Source of the DNA: Gammaproteobacteria bacterium
Lineage (GTDB): Bacteria > Pseudomonadota > Gammaproteobacteria > GCA-001735895
Assembly: GCA_003645435.1 (NCBI GenBank)
Contig: QNFD01000106.1
Coordinates: 1 to 8,091, forward strand
Reading direction: 5' to 3'
DNA length: 8,091 nucleotides
Shown: in pieces, positions 1-6,504 of the stretch
Layout: each line of letters opens with the position of its first letter
How positions within the stretch are numbered: position 1 is the first letter of the stretch
Notes under the pieces: generated by a model
Seen by the model: only the letters and a program-made list of their open reading frames with translations
Told to the model about the DNA's origin: nothing
Database searches by the model: none
Made by a program: the position numbers and the translations under genes

Positions 1-324
1 GAACGCCGCGCGGCCGAGTCAATCCAGCCCCTGCTGGAGAAATATGGGCTCGAGCCCAGAGATGAATCGGTTCTCAATCGCGAGGGGCGAAGTTATTTAG
101 AATCGCACGATTCCTATAGCTGGCCGGAATTCATGGAATATATAGTTAAACGTTATCCACGCTATCTTGTTGAATTCCATGCACTGGAGCAGATAGCCCC
201 TGCCGCCGATTTGCCCGCTTTGGGTGTCTTGACGGACCACGAGGTCGCAGTGATTGATTTTGCGAAAATGGAAATTGCCGGCGATCCCGACAGCACCGTA
301 CCCCTGATTCTGTATCTGGCATAG
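1..324 (+). CDS. Partial CDS, C-terminal 107 residues of an unrecognised protein
   Basis: The frame is open from the first base of the window to a TAG stop at 322-324, so this is the 3' end of a gene that begins outside the window. I do not recognise the family with confidence. The visible part is acidic and looks mostly helical, with no membrane segment or signal. Its C-terminal half carries E/H-rich stretches (VEFHALEQ, then LTDHEVAVIDFAKMEIAG). These loosely recall metal-binding helices of ferritin-like or diiron proteins, but that is inference from spacing only. An internal ATG at 133 is not a convincing start, because reading is open and protein-like before it and no good Shine-Dalgarno site precedes it. 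The gene converges on the SDR gene, with 87 bases between the two stop codons. Confidence 0.6.
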   Translation, partial: ERRAAESIQPLLEKYGLEPRDESVLNREGRSYLESHDSYSWPEFMEYIVKRYPRYLVEFHALEQIAPAADLPALGVLTDHEVAVIDFAKMEIAGDPDSTVPLILYLA

Positions 325-411
325 CGCTCCAAAATAGATTCAATAAACTAAAAAAACAATTATTAATTACTGCTACCGGAACCATCCAGTACCGTAAACA
401 ACGAATTGAAC

Positions 412-1218
412 CTATCCTTTCGCATACCAGCCGTTGTCGACATACAGGGCGTTACCGGTAATAAAGCTGGCCTCATCCGAGGCCAGAAATACAACCGCCG
501 AGGCTACTTCTTCAGGTTCACAGATCCGGCCCTGGGCTTCGGCGAGTGCACCCTCTTCCCAGGTCTGACCTGCAGTATCCAGTTCGCTAATTTCTCTTAG
601 GCCGTGTGCGGTCTTGACAAAGCCCGGACAAACAGCGTTACAGCGAATTCCCCTGTCCCGATACTCGACCGAAATACTGCGCGCAAGTTGTAACACGGCG
701 CCCTTGGTCATACAGTACAGCGACTCGAGTGCATAACCCAGTTCCGACGCAATCGAAGCAGTTATTACGATCGATCCACCACCATTATCACTCATCTCTT
801 TTACCGCTCGACGACACACCAGGAAGGCCGATCGCACATTAATATCCATCAAACGATCGTAGTCCTCCTCGGTTGATTCGTGCAACGGTTTCACCGTGAT
901 GGTACCGGCGTGATTAAAAAGCACGTTGTAAGGCCCGAAAGTTTCGATAACCTTGTCGAAGGCGGCATCCACCTGCCGGGCATCAGAAACGTCGGTTTCG
1001 ATAAATTCAGCAGTGCCGCCGCTCTGCCGGATTAACTGAACGACTTCTTCACCCGCCTCTTTCTGAATGTCTAATATGGCGACCGTAGCGCCTTCTCTGG
1101 CAAAGGCTAAAGCAGTCGCTCGCCCCATTCCTGCCGCGCCGCCAGTAATTACGGCGATCTTCCCTGTCAGTCGGCCCGGTCGTATATTAGTTTGAGTGGT
1201 ATTACTATTGTTTGGCAT
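412..1218 (-). CDS. Short-chain dehydrogenase/reductase (SDR family oxidoreductase)
   Basis: Cytosolic NAD(P)-dependent oxidoreductase of the classical SDR family, 268 residues, a normal full length. Visible motifs are the Rossmann cofactor loop TGGAAGMG (25-32), D50 at the end of strand 2 (favours NAD(H) over NADP(H)), the DV pair near 76, and NHAG (102-105, usually NNAG). The catalytic set is N127, S155, Y168 and K172 (YCMTK). PG at 198-199 and the C-terminal FITGNALYVDNG segment also fit. The substrate cannot be read from sequence; many such proteins are loosely labelled 3-oxoacyl-ACP reductase. The ATG start is preceded by GGAGAG at a good distance. It lies 43 bases downstream of the LuxR-type gene on the same strand, so co-transcription is likely. 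Its position beside a divergent ABC importer suggests it acts on the imported compound or a breakdown product (inference). Confidence 0.93.
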   Translation of the reverse strand: MPNNSNTTQTNIRPGRLTGKIAVITGGAAGMGRATALAFAREGATVAILDIQKEAGEEVVQLIRQSGGTAEFIETDVSDARQVDAAFDKVIETFGPYNVLFNHAGTITVKPLHESTEEDYDRLMDINVRSAFLVCRRAVKEMSDNGGGSIVITASIASELGYALESLYCMTKGAVLQLARSISVEYRDRGIRCNAVCPGFVKTAHGLREISELDTAGQTWEEGALAEAQGRICEPEEVASAVVFLASDEASFITGNALYVDNGWYAKG

Positions 1219-1261
1219 ATTTCGCTCTCCGCATTAAAGTTAGTCGCATTTGTCTGGACCC

Positions 1262-2101
1262 CTAAGTACGCACCGTTTTGATTTTTTGAAAAAAGATCGA
1301 GAAAAGTTCTTGTTGCGATGAAATTTGTAGCTTTCCATAAATATTTCGCCGGTGAATTCGCACCGTGCCTACGGATATTCCGAGGCTCCTGGCAATAGAA
1401 TCTGAAGAATGTCCTTCGAGTACCTGCGCGACCACCTGGGTTTCCCGAGGCGTAATGCGCGGACCGAATAGAGCACTGACCGATTCTTCGATAATGGTTC
1501 GTTTTTTGCTGTTTCCCAGGCCTGAAGGCTCGGCTTCAAACTTGTTATGTACATCTTGCCAGTGGTGCTGTGCCAGACTACTAACAATCGGATTCACGCT
1601 ATCTAGCAACCTGAATTCCCTGGCCGAAAACCTGGCACTATCACCCGAACGCATCAGCGAAATAACTACTGCGACTTCATTCGAGAGGTAAAAGGTGTAA
1701 CAAATTTCCTCGGCTAGTCCTGTCTGTACGTAGTAGGAACGGTAATATTCACTTTGATAAAAACGGTCGGGCGCTATATCACCCAGTCGGTATAACCCGG
1801 TCTCGACCTTGCGGCCGCATGCCTTGAAAAACGGGTCGAGCAGGTAGGGTCCTTTCAGGTAGTCATCGACAAATACAAGCCATTTATCGGGTGAAAATGT
1901 ATCGTACAGGCAGAGAGGCGTTTCGTTCTGATGATAGGCGAAGGAAACCGAATAATCGAAATCCACAACCGATTTGAGTGCAGCGACCAGGCTATCGGGA
2001 AATTTTTCAGTACCAATAGAATCAATGCATTGCGACAAAAGCGATATCCGGGCGGCGCTTCCCAGGTCAATTTTTTTTATCCTCGCAGGATTAGTCGCCA
2101 T
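1262..2101 (-). CDS. LuxR-type helix-turn-helix transcriptional regulator
   Basis: DNA-binding regulator of 279 residues from the chosen start. The C-terminal LuxR/GerE HTH covers about 213-272: the ITPRE opening (216-220), the scaffold helix with AQVLEGHSSDSIARSLGIS, and the recognition helix SVGTVRIHRRNIYGKL (243-258). The N-terminal 180 residues form a mixed alpha/beta sensory region rich in aromatic residues (for example YYRSYYVQ, 119-126), GAF-like or autoinducer-domain-like in layout. There is no receiver-domain phosphorylation pattern and no transmembrane segment. The start at 2099-2101 is chosen because AAGGAAA lies about 11 bases upstream and MATNPARIKK begins protein-like sequence; the upstream extension of the frame does not. 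It is divergent from the ABC importer and is the first gene of a pair with the SDR. This is the usual layout of a local regulator whose ligand is the transported solute or a metabolite (inference). Confidence 0.9.
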   Translation of the reverse strand: MATNPARIKKIDLGSAARISLLSQCIDSIGTEKFPDSLVAALKSVVDFDYSVSFAYHQNETPLCLYDTFSPDKWLVFVDDYLKGPYLLDPFFKACGRKVETGLYRLGDIAPDRFYQSEYYRSYYVQTGLAEEICYTFYLSNEVAVVISLMRSGDSARFSAREFRLLDSVNPIVSSLAQHHWQDVHNKFEAEPSGLGNSKKRTIIEESVSALFGPRITPRETQVVAQVLEGHSSDSIARSLGISVGTVRIHRRNIYGKLQISSQQELFSIFFQKIKTVRT

Positions 2102-2282
2102 TACAATTATTTTCCTTTGACAGTATATTTCACGATTGGTAGTTATTATTAGGTTTGATGATATATACCCCAAATAAGACAAATGGTATACATATACTTG
2201 TTTCACATGGTAGACTAATTGCTCTATAAAACTCAAGAATAATTTACAAAGAGGGGAATAATGCACCTGCCGGGGAACCGAA
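2102..2282. promoter_or_regulatory. Divergent control region between the LuxR-type gene and the ABC importer operon
   Basis: AT-rich intergenic region that must hold both divergent promoters. For the importer, TTTCAC (2201-2206), a 17-base gap and CTATAA (2224-2229) form a weak sigma-70-like candidate ahead of the ribosome-binding site AGAGGGGA at 2250-2257. For the regulator, a minus-strand AATAAT box 17 bases after TTGGGG (reading leftward from about 2175) is a weaker candidate. An inverted repeat ATATATACC (2161-2169) / GGTATACAT (2185-2193) has one mismatch and a 15-base spacer. A second, compact near-palindrome, GTATA-CA-TATAC (2186-2197), overlaps its right arm and ends just before the proposed -35. 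These are reasonable operator candidates, but no site is proven. Confidence 0.5.
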
Positions 2283-2299
2283 TTGCCCAGTCAATCTAG
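2261..2299 (+). other. Possible 12-codon leader ORF (or displaced original start) overlapping the ATPase gene start
   Basis: An ATG at 2261 follows a strong AGAGGGGA site at good spacing, very like the site before the binding-protein gene. It opens only 12 codons (MHLPGNRIAQSI), ending in TAG at 2297-2299. It is out of frame with the ATPase and overlaps that gene's TTG start at 2283. Losing one G from the GGGG run at 2272-2275 would join this ATG directly to the ATPase frame. It is therefore either a leader peptide that couples translation or the remnant of the original ATPase start after a one-base change or sequencing error. Confidence 0.35.
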
Positions 2300-3416
2300 T
2301 GATACACGAGAGATTGATATTGAGTTTCGAGCTGTCACGAAACGTTTCGATGAAGTCGTCGCTGTCGACGCTGTGTCGCTTAGTGTTGAGCGCGGGGCCT
2401 TTTTCAGCTTTTTAGGCCCATCTGGTTGCGGTAAAACAACCTCATTACGATTGATTGCCGGCTTCGATCAACCCAGCGAAGGTGACGTTTTCATTGGCGG
2501 CACTTCCGTCGTCGGTATCCCACCTCATCAGCGGCCGGTGAACATGGTTTTCCAGCAATACGCCCTGTTCCCGCATATGAATGTCGCTGAAAATATTGGC
2601 TACGGCCTGCGTCAGCGAAATCCGAAACCGGAGAAGCAGGAAATAGCCAGGAGGGTTGATGAAACCCTGGAAATGGTGCGCCTGAGCGGTTATGGCAAAC
2701 GCAGGGCCTGGGAGTTATCCGGTGGACAGCAACAAAGAGTGGCGCTCGCGCGCGCACTCATCAATCGACCGACCTGTTTGTTGCTCGATGAACCCCTGGC
2801 GGCATTGGACCGTAAGCTGCGCCGTGAAATGCAAATTGAGCTACAAACTCTGCAACGCGAAGTAGGCATTACCTTCATACTGGTCACGCATGACCAGGAA
2901 GAAGCGTTATCGATGAGCGACCGCATCTGTATCATGCGCGAAGGGCAAATCATCCAGTCAGGCAGCCCGCGTGAATTGTACGATGAACCGGTTAATAGAT
3001 ATGTGGCTGATTTTGTAGGCAAGACAAATTTTTTTAGTGGCACGGTAACCGATATTAGCGATTCGAAGGTCACTGTTAAATCCGATTCTGGCCAGGTTCT
3101 CGTTGGTGCGCAACCAAAAGGGGCCGCAACCCTGACTAAAGGGAGCAAAGCCAGTGTGGCCGTTCGTCCAGAAATGATTTCCATCACGGCGGCAGATCAA
3201 TCTAGCAATAGTAGCAACATCGCCATACACGGACGGGTGATGAACAGGATATTTCTGGGTGAGCACTCCGAATATCTAATAGCAACCGAAGGATACGGTG
3301 AGGTAATGGTGTTATCTCCAAAATCCATTGAGAGCATCAATAAAAGTTTTGCACCAGGTGACCATGTCTCGATAAGTTGGAGACCTGACGCAGTTCTTGT
3401 ACTTGGGGATACATAA
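2283..3416 (+). CDS. potA: ABC importer ATP-binding protein, PotA/spermidine-putrescine type
   Basis: Cytosolic ATPase that drives the importer, 377 residues, a normal length for the CUT1/PotA-type subfamily. Motifs in order: Walker A GPSGCGKT (45-52), Q-loop FQQYALFPH with Q91, signature LSGGQ (145-149), Walker B LLLDEP (166-171, catalytic E170), D-loop AALD (173-176) and switch H203. A C-terminal regulatory TOBE-like region runs from about residue 250 to the end, with the VRPE motif at 294-297. The start is a TTG at 2283 with GGGG 7 bases upstream. The frame is closed by a TAA at 2259-2261 and no ATG is available before Walker A. An out-of-frame ATG with a better ribosome-binding site lies at 2261. 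First gene of the four-gene importer operon. The symbol denotes the family; the substrate is not settled. Confidence 0.93.
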   Translation: MPSQSSDTREIDIEFRAVTKRFDEVVAVDAVSLSVERGAFFSFLGPSGCGKTTSLRLIAGFDQPSEGDVFIGGTSVVGIPPHQRPVNMVFQQYALFPHMNVAENIGYGLRQRNPKPEKQEIARRVDETLEMVRLSGYGKRRAWELSGGQQQRVALARALINRPTCLLLDEPLAALDRKLRREMQIELQTLQREVGITFILVTHDQEEALSMSDRICIMREGQIIQSGSPRELYDEPVNRYVADFVGKTNFFSGTVTDISDSKVTVKSDSGQVLVGAQPKGAATLTKGSKASVAVRPEMISITAADQSSNSSNIAIHGRVMNRIFLGEHSEYLIATEGYGEVMVLSPKSIESINKSFAPGDHVSISWRPDAVLVLGDT

Positions 3417-3446
3417 GGCAGCACTGTAAATCCGTCAGTGCCAGCC
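3417..3446 (+). promoter_or_regulatory. Intercistronic hairpin between ATPase and binding-protein genes
   Basis: A stem-loop begins at the base after the ATPase stop codon. The inner stem GCACTG (3421-3426) pairs perfectly with CAGTGC (3436-3441) across a 9-base loop. GGC (3417-3419) pairs with GCC (3444-3446) across a small asymmetric internal loop. It is followed by TTTATT rather than a long T-run, so it is a poor full terminator. An mRNA-end-protecting or processing element that sets the ATPase to binding-protein ratio is more likely (inference). The binding-protein gene follows with its own strong ribosome-binding site (GAGGGGA). Confidence 0.45.
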
Positions 3447-3485
3447 TTTATTAAATAACGGATCGATTTCAACGAGGGGATAAAA

Positions 3486-4652
3486 ATGAGTAAGAGTAAT
3501 GATGACAATAAGCCAATAAGCGCAAAGCAATTCATGAAAGAATTTCGGCGCTACGAGAAAGGTTCGATCACGCGGCGGCATTTCCTGGGTGTAACTGGCC
3601 TGGGTACTGCGATGGCCGTTATGGGCACAGCAGTACCCTCCCTGTGGTCGGGCAAAGCCAATGCTTTCGGTGATCTCGGTGATCGGATGGTTTTTTCTAC
3701 CTGGCCAAATTATCACAACCAGGTCAATATTGATGAATTCACAAAAATGACGGGGGTCAATATCCAGATTAACGCCTTTGGATCAAATGAAGAAATGCTG
3801 GCCAAATTACAGGCTGGTGGCACCGGTTGGGATGTTTTTGTGCCGACTAACTACACCATTTCTAATTATGTCGAGCTTGATTTGATCCAGGAACTGGATT
3901 TGTCCAAGCTGCCAAATTATGACGCAGCAGCCAACAATCCGATGTTTGCCGGGCCTGCCACGGTAAACGGCACCGTATATGGGGTACCGAAGAACTGGGG
4001 AACCACCGGGTTTATTGTCAATACCAAGGATATCAAGAGCGGGCCTAAATCATGGAAGGATTTCTTTGAAGTGACCAAGGGCGCTGGATCTGGACATACC
4101 ATCCTGCATGATTACCAGTTGACCACTATCGGTGCCGCATTGTGTGCGCTGGGTTATTCATTCAATTCCATCGATGCCAAGGAACTGGCCGAGGCTGAAG
4201 CAGTACTGATCGAGTCCAAGCCACATCTGTTTGCGATCACCTCTGATTATCAGCCGGGTATGCGCAGTGGTGATGCCTGGATGTCAATCTGCTGGAACGG
4301 CGACGGCACCCAGCTTAAAAATGATATACCGGAAATGGATTACGTGATCGCTACTGATGGTGGAGAGATCTGGTCGGACTTCTATTGTATTCCCACGGGT
4401 GCACCACACCTGGAAGCTGCCTATGCATTCATCAACTATATGCAGGATCCTTATATTCAGGCCCGTGATGCATCGGTTCATGGTTATGCACCTGCGGATG
4501 CCCGTGCCATCGCCTTGCAGCCTGATTCACTGGGCAGCGATCCTATTTTGCATCCTGCTGCTGATCTGATGAGCGGGCTCGAATTTGGTGCGGCGCAGAC
4601 GCTGACCGATCCGATCCGTGCCGAGGTAATGGCCCGCTTCAAGTCTGCCTGA
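3486..4652 (+). CDS. Tat-exported periplasmic substrate-binding protein, PotD/PotF family
   Basis: Extracellular solute-binding protein of 388 residues that captures ligand for the importer. A 26-residue hydrophilic leader precedes a twin-arginine signal TRRHFLG (29-35), a hydrophobic core (36-54) and a likely cleavage site after ANA (58-60). It should therefore be exported folded by the Tat system. The mature region follows the PotD plan: W73 and Y76 in STWPNY match the PotD aromatic cage, WDVFVPTNY (115-123) matches the PotD YDLVVPS region, ICWNGDG carries W270, and EIWSDF carries W296 and D298 (PotD W255 and D257 from memory). Acidic contacts of PotD near E36, D168 and E171 appear as N75, Y210 and T213, so specificity may differ. 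The ATG start has GAGGGGA at ideal spacing. The gene sits between the ATPase and the permeases. Confidence 0.92.
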   Translation: MSKSNDDNKPISAKQFMKEFRRYEKGSITRRHFLGVTGLGTAMAVMGTAVPSLWSGKANAFGDLGDRMVFSTWPNYHNQVNIDEFTKMTGVNIQINAFGSNEEMLAKLQAGGTGWDVFVPTNYTISNYVELDLIQELDLSKLPNYDAAANNPMFAGPATVNGTVYGVPKNWGTTGFIVNTKDIKSGPKSWKDFFEVTKGAGSGHTILHDYQLTTIGAALCALGYSFNSIDAKELAEAEAVLIESKPHLFAITSDYQPGMRSGDAWMSICWNGDGTQLKNDIPEMDYVIATDGGEIWSDFYCIPTGAPHLEAAYAFINYMQDPYIQARDASVHGYAPADARAIALQPDSLGSDPILHPAADLMSGLEFGAAQTLTDPIRAEVMARFKSA

Positions 4653-4676
4653 TTCCGACTTGACTATGAATGATGG

Positions 4677-5546
4677 ATGACGATGAAAGAGCTTAGTAAA
4701 CCGAACAGATGGCTAACTGCAGTCCTGTTGGCTCCCACTACCCTGTGGTTCCTGTTCATGTTGATCTTGCCTCTCATCGTTATCCTCATTTTTAGCTTTG
4801 GAGAACGGGCTGCCGTAGGAGGATATGGCGGCGGTTTTACCTTCGAACATTACCTGAATCTGCCTGCGCGCCTGAAGGCATTCCAGAACACCATGACCTT
4901 TGCCCCGATTGGGACCCTGTTATGCCTGCTTGTGGCCTACCCACTGGCCTACTACCTGGCGCTAAAAGTGGATCGACGATACAAGCTGGTACTACTCGTG
5001 CTGGTGATCGTACCCTTCTGGACCAGCTTGTTGATCCGCACATACGCCTGGATTTACCTGCTCGGTGGTCGTGGTATTCCATCATTGCTGGAACTTATCG
5101 GTTTTGAAGGTGTACGCCTGATCAACACCCCCGGTGCGGTTATGATCGGTATCGTTTACGGTTACCTGCCGTTAATGGTGTTTCCCATATTTGTCTCGCT
5201 CGAGAAACTCGACAGGAGTCTGCTCGAGGCATCCAGCGATCTGGGCGGATCCCCGTTTAAAACTTTTATGCAAATCACCCTGCCGTTGTCGATGCCGGGA
5301 ATAGCAACGGGTTGTATGCTGGTGTTTATCCTGCTGATGGGAGAATTTCTGATCCCGGCATTCCTCGGCGGCGGAAAAATATTCTTCATCGGCAATGCGC
5401 TGGTCGATTTATTCCTGCAGTCGCGCAATTGGCCATTCGGTTCGGCAATCTCGGTGACACTGGTTGTGATCATGCTGGTTACCGTCAGTTTATATATGCG
5501 GATGACCCTGCGTAGCAATACCGGCCGCGACGAGTCCTTGATGTAA
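4677..5546 (+). CDS. potB: ABC importer inner-membrane permease, PotB type
   Basis: Integral membrane subunit of 289 residues with about six transmembrane segments, near 14-41, 71-95, 103-130, 151-175, 206-230 and 256-277. The cytoplasmic EAA loop that docks on the ATPase is intact: EASSDLGGSPFKTFMQITLP (184-203), with the conserved glycine and the LP pair. The segment PFWTSLLIRTYAWIYLLG (113-130) is typical of PotB/PotH proteins. The ATG at 4677 lies 24 bases after the binding-protein stop. An alternative in-frame ATG at 4683 would give a protein two residues shorter with the GGATGA sequence upstream. Neither has a strong Shine-Dalgarno site, so coupling to upstream translation is plausible. 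It pairs with the next gene to form the translocation pore. Confidence 0.93.
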   Translation: MTMKELSKPNRWLTAVLLAPTTLWFLFMLILPLIVILIFSFGERAAVGGYGGGFTFEHYLNLPARLKAFQNTMTFAPIGTLLCLLVAYPLAYYLALKVDRRYKLVLLVLVIVPFWTSLLIRTYAWIYLLGGRGIPSLLELIGFEGVRLINTPGAVMIGIVYGYLPLMVFPIFVSLEKLDRSLLEASSDLGGSPFKTFMQITLPLSMPGIATGCMLVFILLMGEFLIPAFLGGGKIFFIGNALVDLFLQSRNWPFGSAISVTLVVIMLVTVSLYMRMTLRSNTGRDESLM

Positions 5547-5563
5547 AGGGAATCAAACTGACC

Positions 5564-6376
5564 ATGCGAATTTACGCCATTGCGGTTTACCTGTTTCTCT
5601 ATGTCCCTATAGGGATCATCGTGCTGTTCAGCTTCAATGCCGGACGCCATGCGAGCGAGCTTCGAGGTTTATCCGTGCAGTGGTATGGAAAAGCACTGTC
5701 AAATCCATTTGTCGGGGATGCCTTTTTCACCAGCCTGGTGGTTGCCCTGTCTGTCGCTATTTTATCCAGTCTGATGGGGACGGCAGCAGCACTGGCCCTG
5801 CAACGTTTGAAAGGTACCATGCGGGTGCTGTTTGATGGATTGATCTACGTATCCGTAATGATACCGGGTATTGTCATCGGCATAGCCACGCTGGTAGCAC
5901 TGGTTACGGTATTCGATTTCCTCAACCCCTTGCTGGCTTCTATATGGCCCGAAGGCGTTAAGCCGCCGAAACTTCATATGGGTTATGCCTCGGTCATCGC
6001 GGCGCATACGCTATTTACCATGTCTCTCGTGATCATACTGGTTCGAGCCCGCATCGCCGGGATGGACCGCGCCCTGATCGAAGCCTCGATGGATTTGTAT
6101 GCCACCCCCTGGCGTACTTTTTACCAGGTTACACTGCCACAAATTTACCCGGCCATCCTGGCTGGCTTCCTGCTCAGTTTTACCTTCAGTTTTGACGATT
6201 TCATTATTTCTTTTTTTGTCGCCGGAGCTAACACCACGCTGCCTATTTACATATTTGCCTCTATTCGCAGGGGTATCACACCAGAGGTGAATGCTATCGG
6301 TACGATGGTGCTGGCTGTGTCCCTATTTTTACTGATGAGCGCACAATTTTTTCTGCGTGCACGTACCTACCGTTAG
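5564..6376 (+). CDS. potC: ABC importer inner-membrane permease, PotC type
   Basis: Second integral membrane subunit, 270 residues, starting 17 bases after the PotB-type gene. About six transmembrane segments: near 5-25, 54-80, 90-117, 140-160, 195-220 and 244-264. The segment SFDDFIISFFVAGANTTLPIYIFASIRRGITPEVNAIGT (209-247) is highly characteristic of PotC/PotI proteins. The EAA loop is present as EASMDLYATPWRTFYQVTLP (173-192), but the normally conserved glycine after DL is a tyrosine (Y179). The codon is TAT, so this is not a one-base change from a glycine codon (GGN). The ATG start has AAAGGGA somewhat far upstream (about 12 bases). It is the last gene of the importer operon, and no clear terminator hairpin follows it. 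Confidence 0.93.
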   Translation: MRIYAIAVYLFLYVPIGIIVLFSFNAGRHASELRGLSVQWYGKALSNPFVGDAFFTSLVVALSVAILSSLMGTAAALALQRLKGTMRVLFDGLIYVSVMIPGIVIGIATLVALVTVFDFLNPLLASIWPEGVKPPKLHMGYASVIAAHTLFTMSLVIILVRARIAGMDRALIEASMDLYATPWRTFYQVTLPQIYPAILAGFLLSFTFSFDDFIISFFVAGANTTLPIYIFASIRRGITPEVNAIGTMVLAVSLFLLMSAQFFLRARTYR

Positions 6377-6461
6377 CTAAACAGGCATGGTTTGACTCTG
6401 GAATTAGGAATTTTCGGGGATGGTGTTTATTGCGGAAGATACACAACACTGATCGCTCGGG

Positions 6462-6467
6462 TATAAT
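6462..6467 (+). promoter_or_regulatory. Probable -10 box (TATAAT) for the DUF4202-VOC unit
   Basis: A perfect TATAAT, preceded by GGG rather than a strict TGN extension, lies in the 128-base gap after the PotC-type gene. It would start a transcript near 6474, about 30 bases before the ATG at 6505. The -35 position 17 bases upstream (ATACAC) is poor, so either the promoter needs help or the match is fortuitous. It suggests the two following genes are expressed separately from the importer. Confidence 0.4.
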
Positions 6468-6504
6468 CATACTAAATTTCAGCCATCAAATTAACGGAAA
6501 TAGT

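Noticed and set aside
350..391. Possible terminator between the two convergent genes at the left (TACTGG/CCGGTA stem and a T7 run on the minus strand)
   Set aside because: The stem is only 6 bp with one G-U pair, and the T-run lies about 17 bases away, too far for an intrinsic terminator.
2102..2266. N-terminal extension of the LuxR-type regulator back to an ATG at 2266 (55 extra residues)
   Set aside because: The extension is low-complexity and tyrosine-rich, runs through the divergent promoter region, and lacks similarity to regulator N-termini. ATG 2101 has a good ribosome-binding site.
2690..3187. 165-residue minus-strand open frame within the ATPase gene
   Set aside because: It is a shadow of a gene with complete ABC motifs; the translation is rich in Ser/Arg/Cys with no recognisable domain.
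5162..5650. 162-residue minus-strand open frame across the permease junction
   Set aside because: It is antisense to two clearly real membrane proteins and has no domain of its own.
6430..6504. TTG start at 6430 for the DUF4202 gene
   Set aside because: It would place the TATAAT box inside the coding region and add 25 residues that do not look like the family. ATG 6505 has a good Shine-Dalgarno site.
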